From assembly GCA_034770075.1 (NCBI GenBank), contig CM068380.1:36164695-36228694 (forward strand): 64,000 nucleotides of DNA, read 5' to 3'. This DNA is from Aralia elata. Taxonomy: Eukaryota > Streptophyta > Magnoliopsida > Apiales > Araliaceae. Made by a program: the position numbers and the translations under genes. Below are positions 34,650 to 45,763 of the stretch, piece by piece; position 1 is the stretch's first letter; the number at the start of each line of letters is the position of its first letter. The notes beneath the pieces were generated by a model. That model was not told the origin of the DNA, did not search any database, and saw only the letters and a list, made by a program, of their open reading frames with translations.

Positions 34650-36142
34650 GGGCTTGACGAATAACCCTATTTGGGCCTGGTAAATTACGTCCCAACATTG
34701 CCCCCCAGTCTTTCATTATAATGGAACATTTAATGGGAGAATGTCAAAGTAAAGGCCCAAGGAGAACCCTCGGGGACATTAAGCCCAATAACTGCCGCGC
34801 CAGAAGTGCACTCGGCCCGCCATACTTGGGCCCACCATTACCGCACGGTCTCATTAATACCGTTGTTCTTGGGAAAATGCACGGAATTCAAAAGTTAAAA
34901 AACCCCCTTCCTCCAAAAATTAACCGCCACAAACCTTGCCTCCTCTCATCGTTTTACTCTCTCTCCCTCTGTAATCTCTGCTCTTGCCTGTCTTTTTCGG
35001 TGAACACATTTGTCGGTCAACCCTCTTGCTGCTTACCAATGGGCAACATCACCATTCTGACATCCGCCGCCTCGTCCACTGCTGGGGTTGGGACCTCTAC
35101 CGGCCCCACCCCAAACTTGGGTAGCCATCATAACTCTGCCCCCGTCGTTACCGAAACCACCATCGCTATAGCCACTGCCCCTCAAAATCCAAATCTGACG
35201 CAGCTTACTAAGGCTCAGGCTGATAACCTAAGGATATTGAAGGAGTACTCCAATGAGGCCGCCTACGCCCACATCAACACTGTTTCCACTGTTTCCCCAC
35301 AGGACATGGATGGGATCCGAAAGCAATTTTGCATTCCGGCCACCTACGAGATCCGGGCTCCAATCCACATTGAGCGAATGTACCATCGACCGGATGGGTG
35401 GACTGCCATCTCCCTTTCCGCACTCAAATACGGGGTGCGCCTTCCCCTCCATGCCTTCATCGTACTTTTTTTAGGGTTTATTGGGGTCGGCTTCGCCCAA
35501 TTAGTGTCGAACTCCTACATTCATATCGTTTCTTTCATCGCCTTCTGCCACGAACTGAATATCACCCCCACTATTGACCTCTTCCTGTCTATATTCCATG
35601 TGAGCCAATCCTGAGAGTCTGGCTTTCGGCAAATAAATAAACAGTAGAGTAAGACGATTGAGAAACGTCCACTGATGAAGACTCCTACCAACAATAAAGG
35701 GTGACACTCGCAATGGTTCTACGTCCGAGGCCCTAGCATCCGTGAAATCCCCAACTGGGCCGACACATCCCGGTCTAATGTTACGGTAGGGGAACTGTCC
35801 CGAACTCGACTCGATGAGTTGGTGGATATCATCAAAAGGCTGTCGATGAAGTAATAGGACATCGAGCTCCTGGGTAACGAAACTTGGTTGTAAAATCATC
35901 GGTGTAAGTCTCCGATCCCATAAATTGAATGGCCTTTTGCCGAATCGATTCTTCATGACAGTATATTTTTATCTTTTGATTTGTGCAATAGCTTTGATCA
36001 AACCGACCGCAGCTGCCAACATTGGGTGGCCACGAACCGGGTCTCCTAAAGAAGGGGTCGTCCCGCCAACGGGATCGACCGAGGTCCCTCCTCTAGTTCA
36101 GTCAATCACCGCAGTCCCAATGTCGCAGACGCCCCCTGCTAC
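34650..36142 (+). repeat. Tandem duplication within the Tat element, copy 2
   Basis: Partner of 33153-34642. It includes the LTR tip at 34650-34696 (ending ACGTCCCAACA) followed by the start of the antisense gene. Confidence 0.9.
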
Positions 36143-37230
36143 CACCACCTCACCTCCTCCCGCCACCAGGAGCCTTCTTGATATCCCCAAAGCCGAACGG
36201 GGGAATATTCTCCGGGCGAAGCGAAGGCGTCAAAAGACTGTCAAACAAGATCCCCCATCCATGACAGAATCGACCTCACTGCCCAATATCCCGACCTCCG
36301 AAATCCCTCAAGCAAATCTTCAAAAAAAGGTCGAAGACAAGCCACCAGCCAAGAGGTAGCAGGTCGAGTCGCAGTCCCCTCCGCCATCGCCGGTCCCTCC
36401 TCGTATTCAGGAGGATTCAACTTCGGCGACTTTATGGCCCGATGAGGATGGGGATTTTCCAATCAACATCTTTGAGCATTTCATCCTCCCCGGCGATGAC
36501 AAGGTGTTCCATGGGATGAACCATCGTAAGCTAGCGAACTATAATGCATTGTATTTGAGTCAGGTAAATTTGTCTGATTTTACTTTGCTCTTCGGGTTCA
36601 TGTATAATGTTTATCTCTTGACTCTGTCTCTCTCTAACATCAGGCTGCAGCTACTACGGGCCGACTCTTGCGTCAGTTCAATCAAGTCGGTGAGAAGGAA
36701 AAGGAGCTGGAGGCCGAAGTCGCCCGTTTGAAGTCGACGCTGAACGCCGCAATGGTAGGTTAGGAAAACAACAAGAAGCTACATGCTAACACTGCCCACC
36801 ATTGTGAAGAGTTGAGAAACTGAAAGAGGAGGCAATTGAGGGCGAGCAACGCCGAAGGGCGTTCATCGAGAGCTATGACGATCTCAAGAAGGAGCACAAC
36901 GAGTTGATGATTGACAATCAGGCTGTCAGTTAGAAGCTCGAAACTATCGAAGTAAAGCTCAACATGGCCGAAGAGGCATGCGTCAAGGCGGAGAAGGATT
37001 TAGCTGAATATAAAGAGTCAACGCCTTTGTTGACTGAAGAGGTTAAGCTGCATATCCGTCAAGAGTATCGGATGTCGCCCGAGCTGACCTCCGAAATGAT
37101 ACAACAGTTCAACCTCGGCTACCAGAGTGCCCGAGACAAAGATAAGGAGAAGATGAGGCAAGCCGCTCTGAATGGCGATCTCCTAGACACTTCGGATGAA
37201 GATGAAGTCGAACCTGCGTCCTCAGAGTAG
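35039..37230 (+). pseudogene. Antisense accessory gene of the Tat element, full-length copy 2
   Basis: Start at the ATG at 35039 (or 34721 in frame). The exon 1 frame stays open to 35614 and carries the Transposase_28-like domain (MYHRPDGWTAISLSALKYG, then GFIGVGFAQLVSNSYIHI). After stops and a frame change it continues with WFYVRGPSIREIPNWAD. Intron 1 has a donor near 35902 but its acceptor is damaged (GTGCAATAG, against GTGCAG in copy 1). Exon 2 is Pro-rich and basic and ends ALYLSQ|GTAAAT at 36563. Intron 2 ends ACATCAG at 36643. The last part is heptad-rich coiled coil with an acidic tail, ending at 37230. Several stops exist. It is a dead copy of an accessory protein of unknown role. Confidence 0.65.
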
Positions 37231-37401
37231 TGAAATTCATATAATAGTCGGTTAGGTTTTACCATGTAATTATTTCTTCATTGTATGAAAATTCAACCAT
37301 TCATCAATTCATGAAAATATTTCTTGGGCAAGATTCAAACTCGAAATCATTAGATAAGTGGCAAAATTTACAGAGTCGTAACGCAAACTACTTGACATGT
37401 G

Positions 37402-37986
37402 TTACTGACAATATTTCCTAAGTCTCCCAGCATGCCAAGTGTTTTTGACTTCTGTACCATCCATGGACCGAAGCCGGTAAGTTCCTGGCTTCGGCATCTC
37501 CATGACCTCATATGGTCCCTCCCAGTTTAGCATCAGTTTTCTGAGGTTTTGGGATGATGACGCCTCCACCTCCCAAAGAACTAGGTCCCCAACTTCAAAC
37601 CTCCTCAGCTTCACGCTTTTATTGTAATGTTTGACCGTTCTCCTTTGGTACACTGCGAGCCTTACCATGGCCGACTCCCGGACTTCCTCTAATAGATCCA
37701 AATTGAGGCGAATGCCTTCACCATTGAAAAATTCTTTAAACTGGTTGACCCGAAGTAATGGAGATCTGATTTTGACTGGAATGAGGGCATCTGTCCCATA
37801 GGCCAGCCTGTACGGCGAATCACCCGTGGTAGTCCGAGGAGTAGTTCGGTAAGCCCACAAAATATTTATTAACTCCTCGGGCCACCTGCCTTTAGCTTCA
37901 TATAATCTTCTCTTGATCCCATTAAGTAGAGTCCTATTGGTGACTTTTACTTGGCCGTTGGATTGGGGGTGGGCAACCGAAGTTTT
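37402..37986 (-). pseudogene. Gypsy integrase C-terminal part
   Basis: The 152-codon frame at 37402-37860 starts WAYRTTPRTTTGDSPYRLAYG, the end of the integrase core. The C-terminal domain follows, with the conserved KLRRFEVGDLVLWEV and LNWEGPYEV segments, and ends at HAGRLRKYCQ. The 126 bases upstream, which should hold the catalytic glutamate region, are reached only after a stop. No chromodomain follows, as expected for the Tat lineage. Confidence 0.88.
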
Positions 37987-38631
37987 TCAGTGCTGTATGC
38001 CGAGATCCTTTAAGAACCCATCAAATTTTGAGCCCACGAATTGGCGACCGTTGTCGGATACAACTGCCATCGGGATGCCGAACCGGAATACAATGAACTC
38101 CTTGAAAAACTTGAGGCATTCATGCTCGGTGATAGTTCGAAGCGGTTTTGCCTCTACCCACTTGGTCATATAGTCGATGGCTACTATCATGAAGCTGACA
38201 TGTCCTTTTGCCTTCGGCAATGGCCCCATGATGTTAATTCCCCATACGGAAAACGGGATCGGGGATAGGACCGAGTATAACTCCTTGGGGGGCTGGTGGG
38301 GGATGGAACTGTTAAGCTGACACTTGCGACACTTCTGCACATACTCCTTGGCTTCTTGAAAAATCGTCGGCCAGTAATACCCTTGCCGAAGTACTTTATA
38401 TGCTAACGCCTTGGCTCCTATGTGGTCTCCACAAATCCCTTCGTGTACCTCCCGAAGTGCGTAGTCTGCTTCGGACGGGACCAAACACTTTAACAAAGGG
38501 GAGGTGAAGGCTCGGCGATATAGATCCCCAGCAATGAGCACGAAGTTCGAGCTCCTGTACTTTATCTTCTTCGCCATCATCCGATCCAAAGGTAAGACGC
38601 CATCACCGAGATAACTTATATAAGGGGTCAT
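37987..38631 (-). pseudogene. Gypsy integrase zinc-binding and core domains
   Basis: 214 codons. The HHCC domain is readable (VHEGICGDHIGAKALAYK, then CRKC). The core follows with VAIDYMTKWVEAKPL and FGIPMAVVSDNGRQFVG, which contain the first two catalytic aspartates (ID-Y and SDNG). The third acidic residue lies beyond the stop at 37987. In a live element the enzyme inserts cDNA into the genome in the nucleus. Confidence 0.9.
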
Positions 38632-39270
38632 CTAGCTGTCTGACCGTTCCACTACCAGCACCTCTGATCTCTGAATACTGGGTGAACCTAGAATTTCCAA
38701 ATATACCGACCCACTGAATGAGCTTACTTCCGTTGTAGCCAGCCGAGCCAATGCATCGGCTACGGTATTGTCCGAACGATCCACGCCGCGAAGGGCAAAT
38801 GAGCTGAAGTGATAGAGTCGGCCTTTGACCTCTACTAGGTACTTGGTCATCCTCTCCCCCCGCACTTCATACTCCCTTGAGATCTGTTTGACAACTAACT
38901 GCGAGTCACTGAAGACAATCAGCTTCTGTACCTCAAGGCTTTTAGCCAACCGTAAGCCAGCCAAAATAGCCTCATACTCGGCCTCGTTGTTGGTTGCTTT
39001 GAATTCGAAGCGAATGGCCTGTTGCACCTTGAACCCTTCTGGACTCGTCAATATCACACCCGCCCCACTCACTTCCGAAGTCGATGACCCATCAACATAT
39101 AGGGTCCATGATGTTTGGATCGGTGTATTATCCAAAACCGAACCCACCATCTCCGGCGGGTCGATTAAATCTAGTTCGGAAAATGAACATTCGATCATGA
39201 AGTCGGCTAAGGCCTGACCTTTGATTGTCATCCGAGGACGATACTCTAATACGAACTGCGTCAGCTCCAT
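38632..39270 (-). pseudogene. Archaeal-type second RNase H of the Tat element
   Basis: 212 codons containing the RNase H signature WTLYVDGSSTSEVSGAGVIL, NNEAEYEAILAGLRLAKSLE, VFSDSQLVVKQI and DNTVADALARLA. All four acidic catalytic positions (D, E, D, D) appear present. Placement between the RT-linked RNase H and the integrase marks the additional RNase H typical of Tat elements. It is preceded by a stretch (39275-39620) that looks like the first, broken RNase H. Confidence 0.88.
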
Positions 39271-39274
39271 AGCC

Positions 39275-39622
39275 GACCCAAAATTTTTGGTTTGCTCAAG
39301 ATCTTTTTCAAGGGCTGATCCATGTATACCACAATTAGTCTCCCTTGGAAATAATGCCGGAGTTTTTGACTAGCAATGAACAAGATATAGGCAAACTTTT
39401 CCAAGTTCAGGTACCTTGTTTCTGCATCCCGAATAGCACGGTTAACGTAGTAAATGGGGAACTACTTTCCTCTGGTCTCCCGAACTAATACCGCCCCCAC
39501 CGCCAACGGGCTCGCCGCCAAATACAGATATAGGGGTTCGAAAGGGACTGGCTTCATCAGCAGAGGTGCCGAAGATAGGTACTCTTTATCCCCTGAAAGG
39601 CGTTTTCGCACTCCGAAGTCCA
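39275..39622 (-). pseudogene. First (RT-linked) RNase H, broken
   Basis: Minus-strand frames across this interval give pieces resembling the gypsy RNase H: a YLAASPLAVGAVLVRE-like stretch near 39480-39530 and RDAETRYLNLEKFAY-like near 39395-39440. Stops and a frame change separate it from the RT. Confidence 0.65.
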
Positions 39623-40257
39623 CTAGAAGGTCTTCTCGTTCTTCGGCCCCTTCAGAGTGTTAAAGAACGGCAGACACCGCTCTGTCGACTTCGACATAAA
39701 TCTTCTCAAAGCTGCAATCCGACCCATCAACCGTTGCACATCTTTAAAGCTTTGAGGGGATTTCATGTCCAAGACCGCCTGGATTTTTTCAGGGTTTGCT
39801 TTGATTCCCCTTTTGCTTATCAGGTACCCTAAGACCTTGCCTGAAAGCAATCCTCAAGGTTGTCCAGGTGCTGTCCATCGGACATGCTTTTGACAATCAT
39901 GTCATCCACGTAAACCTCCATGCTTCGGCCCAACTGCTTCCCGAATACATAGTTCATCATCCTCTGATAGGTGGCGCCGACATTCAACAACCCAAACGTC
40001 ATTTTCTTGTAGGCGTAGACCGTTCGATGCGTTATGAAGGCCGTCTTCGGGATGTCTTTCTTATACATTGAGATCTGATTATATCCCGAAAACGCATCCA
40101 TAAAGCTCAACAATGCGTACCCCGATGTTGCGTCGATCAGTTGGTCGACATGAGGGAGTGGGTAAAAGTCCTTCGGGCAAGCTTTGTTCAAGTCCGTATA
40201 GTCGATACAAATCCTCCACTTCCCATTCTGTTTCCAAACTAACACCACATTGGCCAA
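39623..40257 (-). pseudogene. Tat reverse transcriptase core and thumb
   Basis: The 142-codon frame at 39829-40257 contains KWRICIDYTDLNKACPKD, FMDAFSGYNQI and the catalytic YVDDMIVKS, with both aspartates present. A frame change near 39845 leads into the thumb (39623-39850: LGYLISKRGIKANPEKIQAV, RLMGRIAALRRF). The frame resembles a functional gypsy RT locally. Confidence 0.9.
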
Positions 40258-40282
40258 CCATTCGGGGTAGTTGACCTCATAG

Positions 40283-40793
40283 ATGAAGTCAGCTGCTAGC
40301 AGCTTGGCTACTTCATCATCGATAATCCTCTGCCGTTCCGGGGCAAAGGTTCTCCTCTTCTACCGAATGGGTTTCTTATCGGGATCTACGTGTAGCTTAT
40401 GTACTGCCACCTTTTCATCAATCACGGGCATATCACTGGGTTCCCAAGCAAAGATATATGCGTACGCCCAAAGTAAGTCCACTAGCCCCGTCCTAAACGG
40501 TTCTAGTAACCCCGAACCAATCTTGATTGTCTTTTCCTTCTTCCCCGGGATCAGTTCAACATCCTCCGTTTCTTCGGCCGGTAATGTGAGGGGTTATGTG
40601 CTACCTTTAGTAAACGGTTCGACCTCAATCACCATAGTTTGCTTCTGTTTACTTCTGCCAATAGCCGAAGATATCAACGTGTTTCTGTAGCATCTCTGAG
40701 ATAGGTCGAGATCCCCTCTGACTTGGCCGACGCCATCTAGCATGGGAAACTTGATTTTAAAGTGCGGGATAGAGGTCACTGCCTGTAACGCCA
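40283..40793 (-). pseudogene. Protease C-terminal part and linker to RT
   Basis: Continues from the protease motif ILGRPTLMAL into a stretch beginning QAVTSIPHFKIKF. A stop lies at 40594, and sequence leading into RT (for example PERQRIIDDEVAKLLAA) follows near 40300. It lies left of the solo LTR that splits the protease. Confidence 0.75.
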
Positions 40794-40836
40794 TCAATGT
40801 CGGCCTCCCCAAAATGGCGTTATATAGGTCACTGCA
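40794..40836. repeat. Templated filler at the left junction of the solo LTR
   Basis: Between GTAAC (40787-40791) and the LTR start at 40837 lie about 45 bases. They consist of a copy of the right flank (GCCATCAATGTCGGCCTCCC and onward, as at 42676), then ATAT, then a copy of GGTCACTGC from the left flank (about 40775). Confidence 0.65.
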
Positions 40837-42670
40837 TGATGAGTGTGTTTTATATACACAAATTAGGCACTTTTGAGCTTGATAATTTGTAAATCCTAAG
40901 TCTTTTCGTTTGGTTTTTATGTATTTTTATCATGTTTGCGTAAAATGTTGTTTTGTATCGTTTTTATGTGTTTTATATTATTTTTATGTGTTTTTACTTA
41001 GTTTTGTAGGAATGGGAGCAAAGGCTATTTGAGCGTCAACGTTTGGAGTGCCTTGAGTGCCATTTTCAGCTCAACAATGACATAGCAGCTGCTTGCGGCT
41101 CAATTTCAACCATGATGCAATCCGAATCTCTCAAAACTCAAAGCACAAAAGTTGTAGAGTTTGATCTTAGCTTTCCAGAACATCCGGAATCATCTAATTT
41201 GAAGTTCGTATGCGAGAGTTATGATCATTTTACCATCGGAATTTGCATGAAATTTACACAGTAGCTTCTTCCAGGCCATTTTGAGCCTTTCTCCGGCCAT
41301 TATCTCGATGAGCTCCAGTTATGGAAGTTGTAGAGCTACTTCTTAGCTTTCCATAGCCTACTTAATCGCCTTAATCCGAGTTCGGACGAAGAAGTTATGG
41401 CTATTTTACCAACAGACGTCAAACCAGAGTCGGGCAGCAGAAACCAGCGCGGGAGGGGCCAGCGCGCGGACGCGCCAGTGGCTGCTGGGCAGCGTGCTTG
41501 GGTCGGTTTTTTAGCAAGTTCAGCCCCCTTTTGGTCATTTTTGGTGGGCTAAGCTAGGGTTTTGCATTGGGCACTATAAATATAACATGTAGCCTCCATT
41601 TTAACATATCCTAGAGTTCCAAAATCAGATTTAGAGAGAGAGAGAAAGGAGGCTTGGAGCAAAAAGAGGGAGGCCATGGCCATTGGCCATGGTTCTTCTA
41701 AAGCTTGGAGGAGCTTCAATGGAGGTGCTTCAATGGAGTTTCATCCAACAACAATGGGGAAGCCATCCTTTATCTTTCTTTTTCTTTTTCCTCTATGTAA
41801 CTAGTTTATAATCTAAGATTGTAATTGAACCCATTGCTTATTTTGAATTGATTTTCTCTTCCAATTGATTATTGTTGCTCATATGAATTGGTTATCTTAA
41901 CCTATGCTTATAGATTAATTGCTTGGCTAGTAATTACCTTGGGAACCTATATGAACTTGACAAACGGATTATAGTGTTGAGACCTAGTTATGATATCATG
42001 TGAAAGTTAAAGATTATTGTGGGTGATTAATTGAGATTTAGTGACGTGTGTCTTGTTGATTATCCTCAATAATAGGTAACTTGATAGTATTTAGGATAGA
42101 CATATACCTAGATACCATGTGCAACCAATTGAGAATCTAATCTTAATGACTTCCTTTGTGAAAGTTAGTAATTGAAAGGGTGGTTAATGAGATTTAGTGA
42201 CATGTGTCTTGTTAGTTATTCTTGAAATTGGTCTCTTGATAGTGTGTAGGATAGACATATACCTACATGCCGCATTAGGAAGATTCGTAATTGACCATCG
42301 ACAGAGGCTCTTACGTAATTGTGATTTCTCGGATGTCAATTCTATGTGGTTAATTGATCTTAAAGGAGAGTTAAGAAATTTGAACAAAGCATTGCACGCC
42401 AAGTGTTTGACAAAATGCTTGAATGGGGGGGATATTGTAATCTTAGACCTTTATCTATCTATTTATCTTATTTATATGTCATGCAATTTAGATGTAACCT
42501 TTATCTATCACTTGAATCAAAGAGTTTGATTTAGATCGAGTCGATATTGAGTTAGTACTTGGGGATACATTAGAGTTAATTCCTCGTGGGATCGACAACT
42601 CTCTTATCACTTTATTACTTGTTGACCGCGTATACTTGCGCGTATTTTTCGGTTGCTAAATCGACCAACA
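40837..42670 (+). mobile_element. Athila-like solo LTR inside the Tat protease
   Basis: Begins TGATGAGTGTGTTTTATA, like the LTR at 61320, and ends ATCGACCAACA. Internal segments such as GGATCGACAACTCTC and the ...GACCGCGTATACTTGCGCG region match LTR ends of the other Athila-like elements here. There is no primer site or interior, so it is a recombined solo LTR. A GC-rich block lies at about 41431-41515. The right flank begins GTAAC. A GTAAC also precedes the filler on the left, suggesting a 5-base duplication. Confidence 0.85.
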
Positions 42671-42980
42671 GTAACGCCATCAATGTCGGCCTCCCCAAAA
42701 TGGCGTTGTAGGCTGAGTCCACATGTATAACAAAGAACCTGACATTGACCTCGACCCGTTGAGGAGCCATTCCAAAGATGACTGGCAACTCGATGGTCCC
42801 TGCTACCCGAACTGGATCATTCCCGAACCCGTACAGCGGAGGCTCTTGCCCGACCTCCATCTTTCTTCCTTCTAAGTCAAGTCTTTGGTAGGCGTGAGCG
42901 TACAATATGTCAACCAAGGAGCCATTATCGATCATTATCCGCCTCATATCCATTGATCCGACCTGGGCAGTAATAGCCAA
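42671..42980 (-). pseudogene. Tat aspartic protease, split by the solo LTR
   Basis: Reads on the minus strand from AITAQVGSMDMRRIMIDNGS, where IDNGS carries the catalytic D-x-G variant seen in this lineage, to VDSAYNAILGRPTLMAL at the solo-LTR junction. The protein part resumes left of the LTR at 40793. A single stop separates it from gag. Confidence 0.85.
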
Positions 42981-42989
42981 TGCCCCTTC

Positions 42990-44231
42990 CTATGGCTCAA
43001 TGGATTCCGATGGATAATCCTCATCGATGAAGGAGATTATCATGCCAGGGTACATCGGCTCCCTCCTGGCGGGGCGTTCGGACACCTTCATTACCGAATC
43101 TAGCATCTCTGGTCTCTTCTTTCCTGTCACCTTTCCAACCGTTCCGCCAGTAATTACGTCGACCACCCCTCGAACTGTTGGGGCTTGTAGGGGCTGAGTT
43201 CGGGGGTTCGGCTCCACGTTATCGTTGTTCGTCATCCTTCTCAATCCCTCTCGACCAGCAACATATTGGATCAGCTCTCCGCTCTGTACATTCTTCTCTA
43301 TCAATTCCTTTAAGCTCCGACAATCCTCGGTGCAGTGTCCCGATGCCTGGTGGTAGTCGCAGTACTTGCTCTGACTCCCCCGATTTGGGTGGACGTTGTT
43401 CGGGCACGGCATGAAATAGGGTTGGTCCCTCATATGCCCTAATATCGCCGCCCAACTGGTGTTCAGGGAGGTGTATACCTTTTCGACCTTTCGATTCGAG
43501 AGGGGTGGGCGGCCTCCCCCCGATCCCCCTCCGAAATTTCTCTTCGGCCACCCATCCGTCTTGTTATTATAGTCTGATCGAGGATAAGCAGTTCTGTCAC
43601 GGTCCTTAGGTTTCTCCAAAGAGGGCGGATTCGGCTTTAGACTCCCCATGGCCTCTTCCACGGCGATAAAACCTTTAGCTCGGTCGTATGCCTCTGCCAG
43701 GCTCTTCGGGGCGTTGAACATCATGTCTTTCACTAATTTTTTAGATTTTGCTATGTCCAACCCTGTACTGAAGTAACCGAGGGCCTGGGCATCGTTCAAG
43801 TCTGTCACCGCACCAGCCGCCTCCCGGAACCGTTTCACGTACTGGCCCAAGGGCTCATTAGAGTGTTGTCTTACTTGCATCAGAGAAGCGGTGGGCTTCC
43901 CCCTCCTCTTATTACTCCCGCACCGGCTATGGAAGCCGTCGCGGAGTTCTTTCCAGGAAGATATTGAATTCGGGGCCAAAGACGTTATCCATTGCCGAGC
44001 CTCTTTTCTCAAGGTGGAAATGAACATCTGGCATTTGGCCGCATCGGAGTAGTCATAATATTTCATCAGCCGGTCATAGGCCTGGCTATGATCATAGGGG
44101 TCCCCTGATCCGTTGAAGCTTTCCATATGAGGGGCCTTCTTCTTCGGGGCAGCTCGGATCCAGTCAATTTTCGATGAAAAAGGTGAAGTCGGGTCAATCG
44201 AAATCTCTTCTTGACTGGCCCCTGCGAGCAA
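42990..44231 (-). pseudogene. Tat Gag, capsid and knuckle part
   Basis: 413 open codons. Residues about 30-200 form the retrotransposon Gag domain (PYDHSQAYDRLMKYYDYS, then ARQWITSLAPNSISSWKELRDGF and QYVKRFREAAG). A basic linker follows, and a zinc-binding segment KYCDYHQASGHCTEDCRSL around residue 290. The reading frame continues upstream into the RS-rich region, so the true start is further right. It is followed in frame by the protease after one stop. Confidence 0.9.
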
Positions 44232-45139
44232 TTCTTCGAGCTCCGCAATTCTCCGGGATAAGGCCTCGGGATCTCTTATTCGGGGGGGTTGCTCGCCCTT
44301 GTCCCGAACCCGAACTGAAGAGGTCGTCCGCCTTCTCCGTTCGGCTCCTCCATTATCTCCACTACTGGGATCTCGGGAATGGCCTTTGTGCCTATTCCTT
44401 TCCTGAGATCGGCTTCGTCGTCTAGCCCGATCCCTAGAACGGCTCTGAGGCCTGCTCCTTTCTTGTGAGCGGCTCCGGGCCTATTTCTCTCCTTGGATAG
44501 GCCTCGCCGCCCGACCTCTCCCTATGTGCGGCTCTGAGGCCTGCTCCTATCCTGGGATTGGCTTTGTCGCCCTGCTCCATCCTGAGAGCGGCTCTGGGGC
44601 TTGCTCCTATCCTGGGATCAGCTTCGTCACCCTGCTCCATCCCGAGAGCGGCTTTGGGGCCTACTCCTTTCTTGTGAGCGGCTTCTGGGCCTGCCCGCAT
44701 CTCGCCGAGAGCCGTCCGAACTATGTATCCTGGATTAGCGTCCCGCCGATACTTCCCAACTGCCGTGGCGACTGGTGGAAGCCACCCCTTCTTCTATTAG
44801 AAGAGCCAACTGCTTCTCTAGCTCCACCTGCTGAACGCGTATGGCGTCTATAGTGTCCTTACGACGTTGCGCCCTTCTGGCGATGAGTGACTCCCTTTCG
44901 TCATGGCTCCGACCTGGCCTAGAGTTTCGGTCTTCGGCACGGCCATGCCGTTGTTTCCTTTTTTGGGGTGTCGGGAATAATTTTTTCTTGACAATCGCTA
45001 CCCGCGGGCCGGTTGGGCCCACCGAATGGCTTTGGGGACCCAGCCGATCTGATAGACTTTTTGACATTTCCAGTCTATCCCTAACCGAACCCCTGGATTG
45101 GGGAAGGCCAGAGGGGGATTCTCCATGTGCTGAAGCCAT
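44232..45139 (-). pseudogene. Tat Gag N-terminus with RS/SQ-rich tandem repeats
   Basis: The start is taken as the ATG at 45139 (MASAHGESPSGLPQSRGS). The first 135 residues are basic with a short helix (IRVQQVELEKQLALLIEE). After a stop near 44735 the same frame contains repeats of about 21 residues with R-S-R-P-Q-S-R-S-Q-D and Q-S-Q-S-Q-D words (about 44440-44690). These are coded by DNA repeats of about 63 bases (GCTCCTATCCTGGGAT-type). The frame then joins the capsid part through RIAELEELLAGA. Stops and a frame change occur inside the repeat. An RS-rich N-terminus resembles splicing-factor domains, but any role is inference. Confidence 0.7.
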
Positions 45140-45189
45140 TTTTGATTCTTTTCGACACCGTTGTCGCTGGTCAGGGAATTTCAAGTGAT

Positions 45190-45763
45190 TGAAAAGTTAC
45201 GAAGGTTCAGGCCCTTCTTCTAGCGTTAATGTTAACGCCAAGATTCGCCCACGCGCCTCAATCACCAAGAGCGCGTCAATCCTGCACAGAAACGAGACCA
45301 CGCTCAGAGTTTCGGACGGTTTTGTCGCGGGGGGATAGCTCCGGTGTGAGGGTAAGTACAGGCTGAACAAGGTATGTAACAATGGAGGTATATTGCTCTA
45401 GTACTGTAAAATGTTGATTACCTGTAAAATGAAGTCTTTGCCTTGAATTTATAGCTAACACCCAGGCCTGCTCGCCCCTCTCCCCCAAACCGCTCCTAGG
45501 ACTCCTCACTAGGCCCCTGCCTTAGTGGGGTTAGACTCCACCACCTCAAAAGAAGGTAGACGTCGAATTTTATCCTGACATCTACCTCAAGAATGAGAAT
45601 TGTCTGACATTCCAATTGTCCCAACTACTAATGAGGACCCCCACGTGGGGGAATCTCTTTTACGTGGGTCTGTTCCGCCACCTCATTATCGGCCCAATAA
45701 CTTGACATGCCGATTGGGCTTGACGAATAACCCTATTTGGGCCTAGTAAATTACGTCCCAACA
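45190..45763 (-). repeat. 5' LTR of the Tat element
   Basis: Matches 32690-33199 from AACGCCAAGATTCGCCC at 45233 to ACGTCCCAACA at 45763. The inner boundary near 45190-45230 does not align with the other LTR and is uncertain. Confidence 0.75.

Larger units (their letters stand above)
32584..45763 (-). mobile_element. Tat-lineage Ty3/gypsy element with antisense gene
   Basis: Related LTRs end at 33199 and 45763 (both GACGAATAACCCTATTTGGG, then ACGTCCCAACA). Minus-strand order from the right is LTR, gag, protease, RT, RNase H, second (archaeal-type) RNase H, integrase. Left of integrase, on the plus strand, lies an accessory gene, the arrangement known for Tat/Retand/Grande relatives. Many stops and frameshifts are present. 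A solo LTR (40837-42670) and a 1.5 kb tandem duplication have enlarged it. The left outer boundary is approximate. ATCTC at 32610-32614 and 45764-45768 is a candidate target duplication but would imply a non-TG end. Confidence 0.85.

Noticed and set aside
33730..36462. Minus-strand frames across the antisense-gene region
   Set aside because: Codon pattern, conserved domain and splice sites support the plus strand here; the minus frames are shadows.
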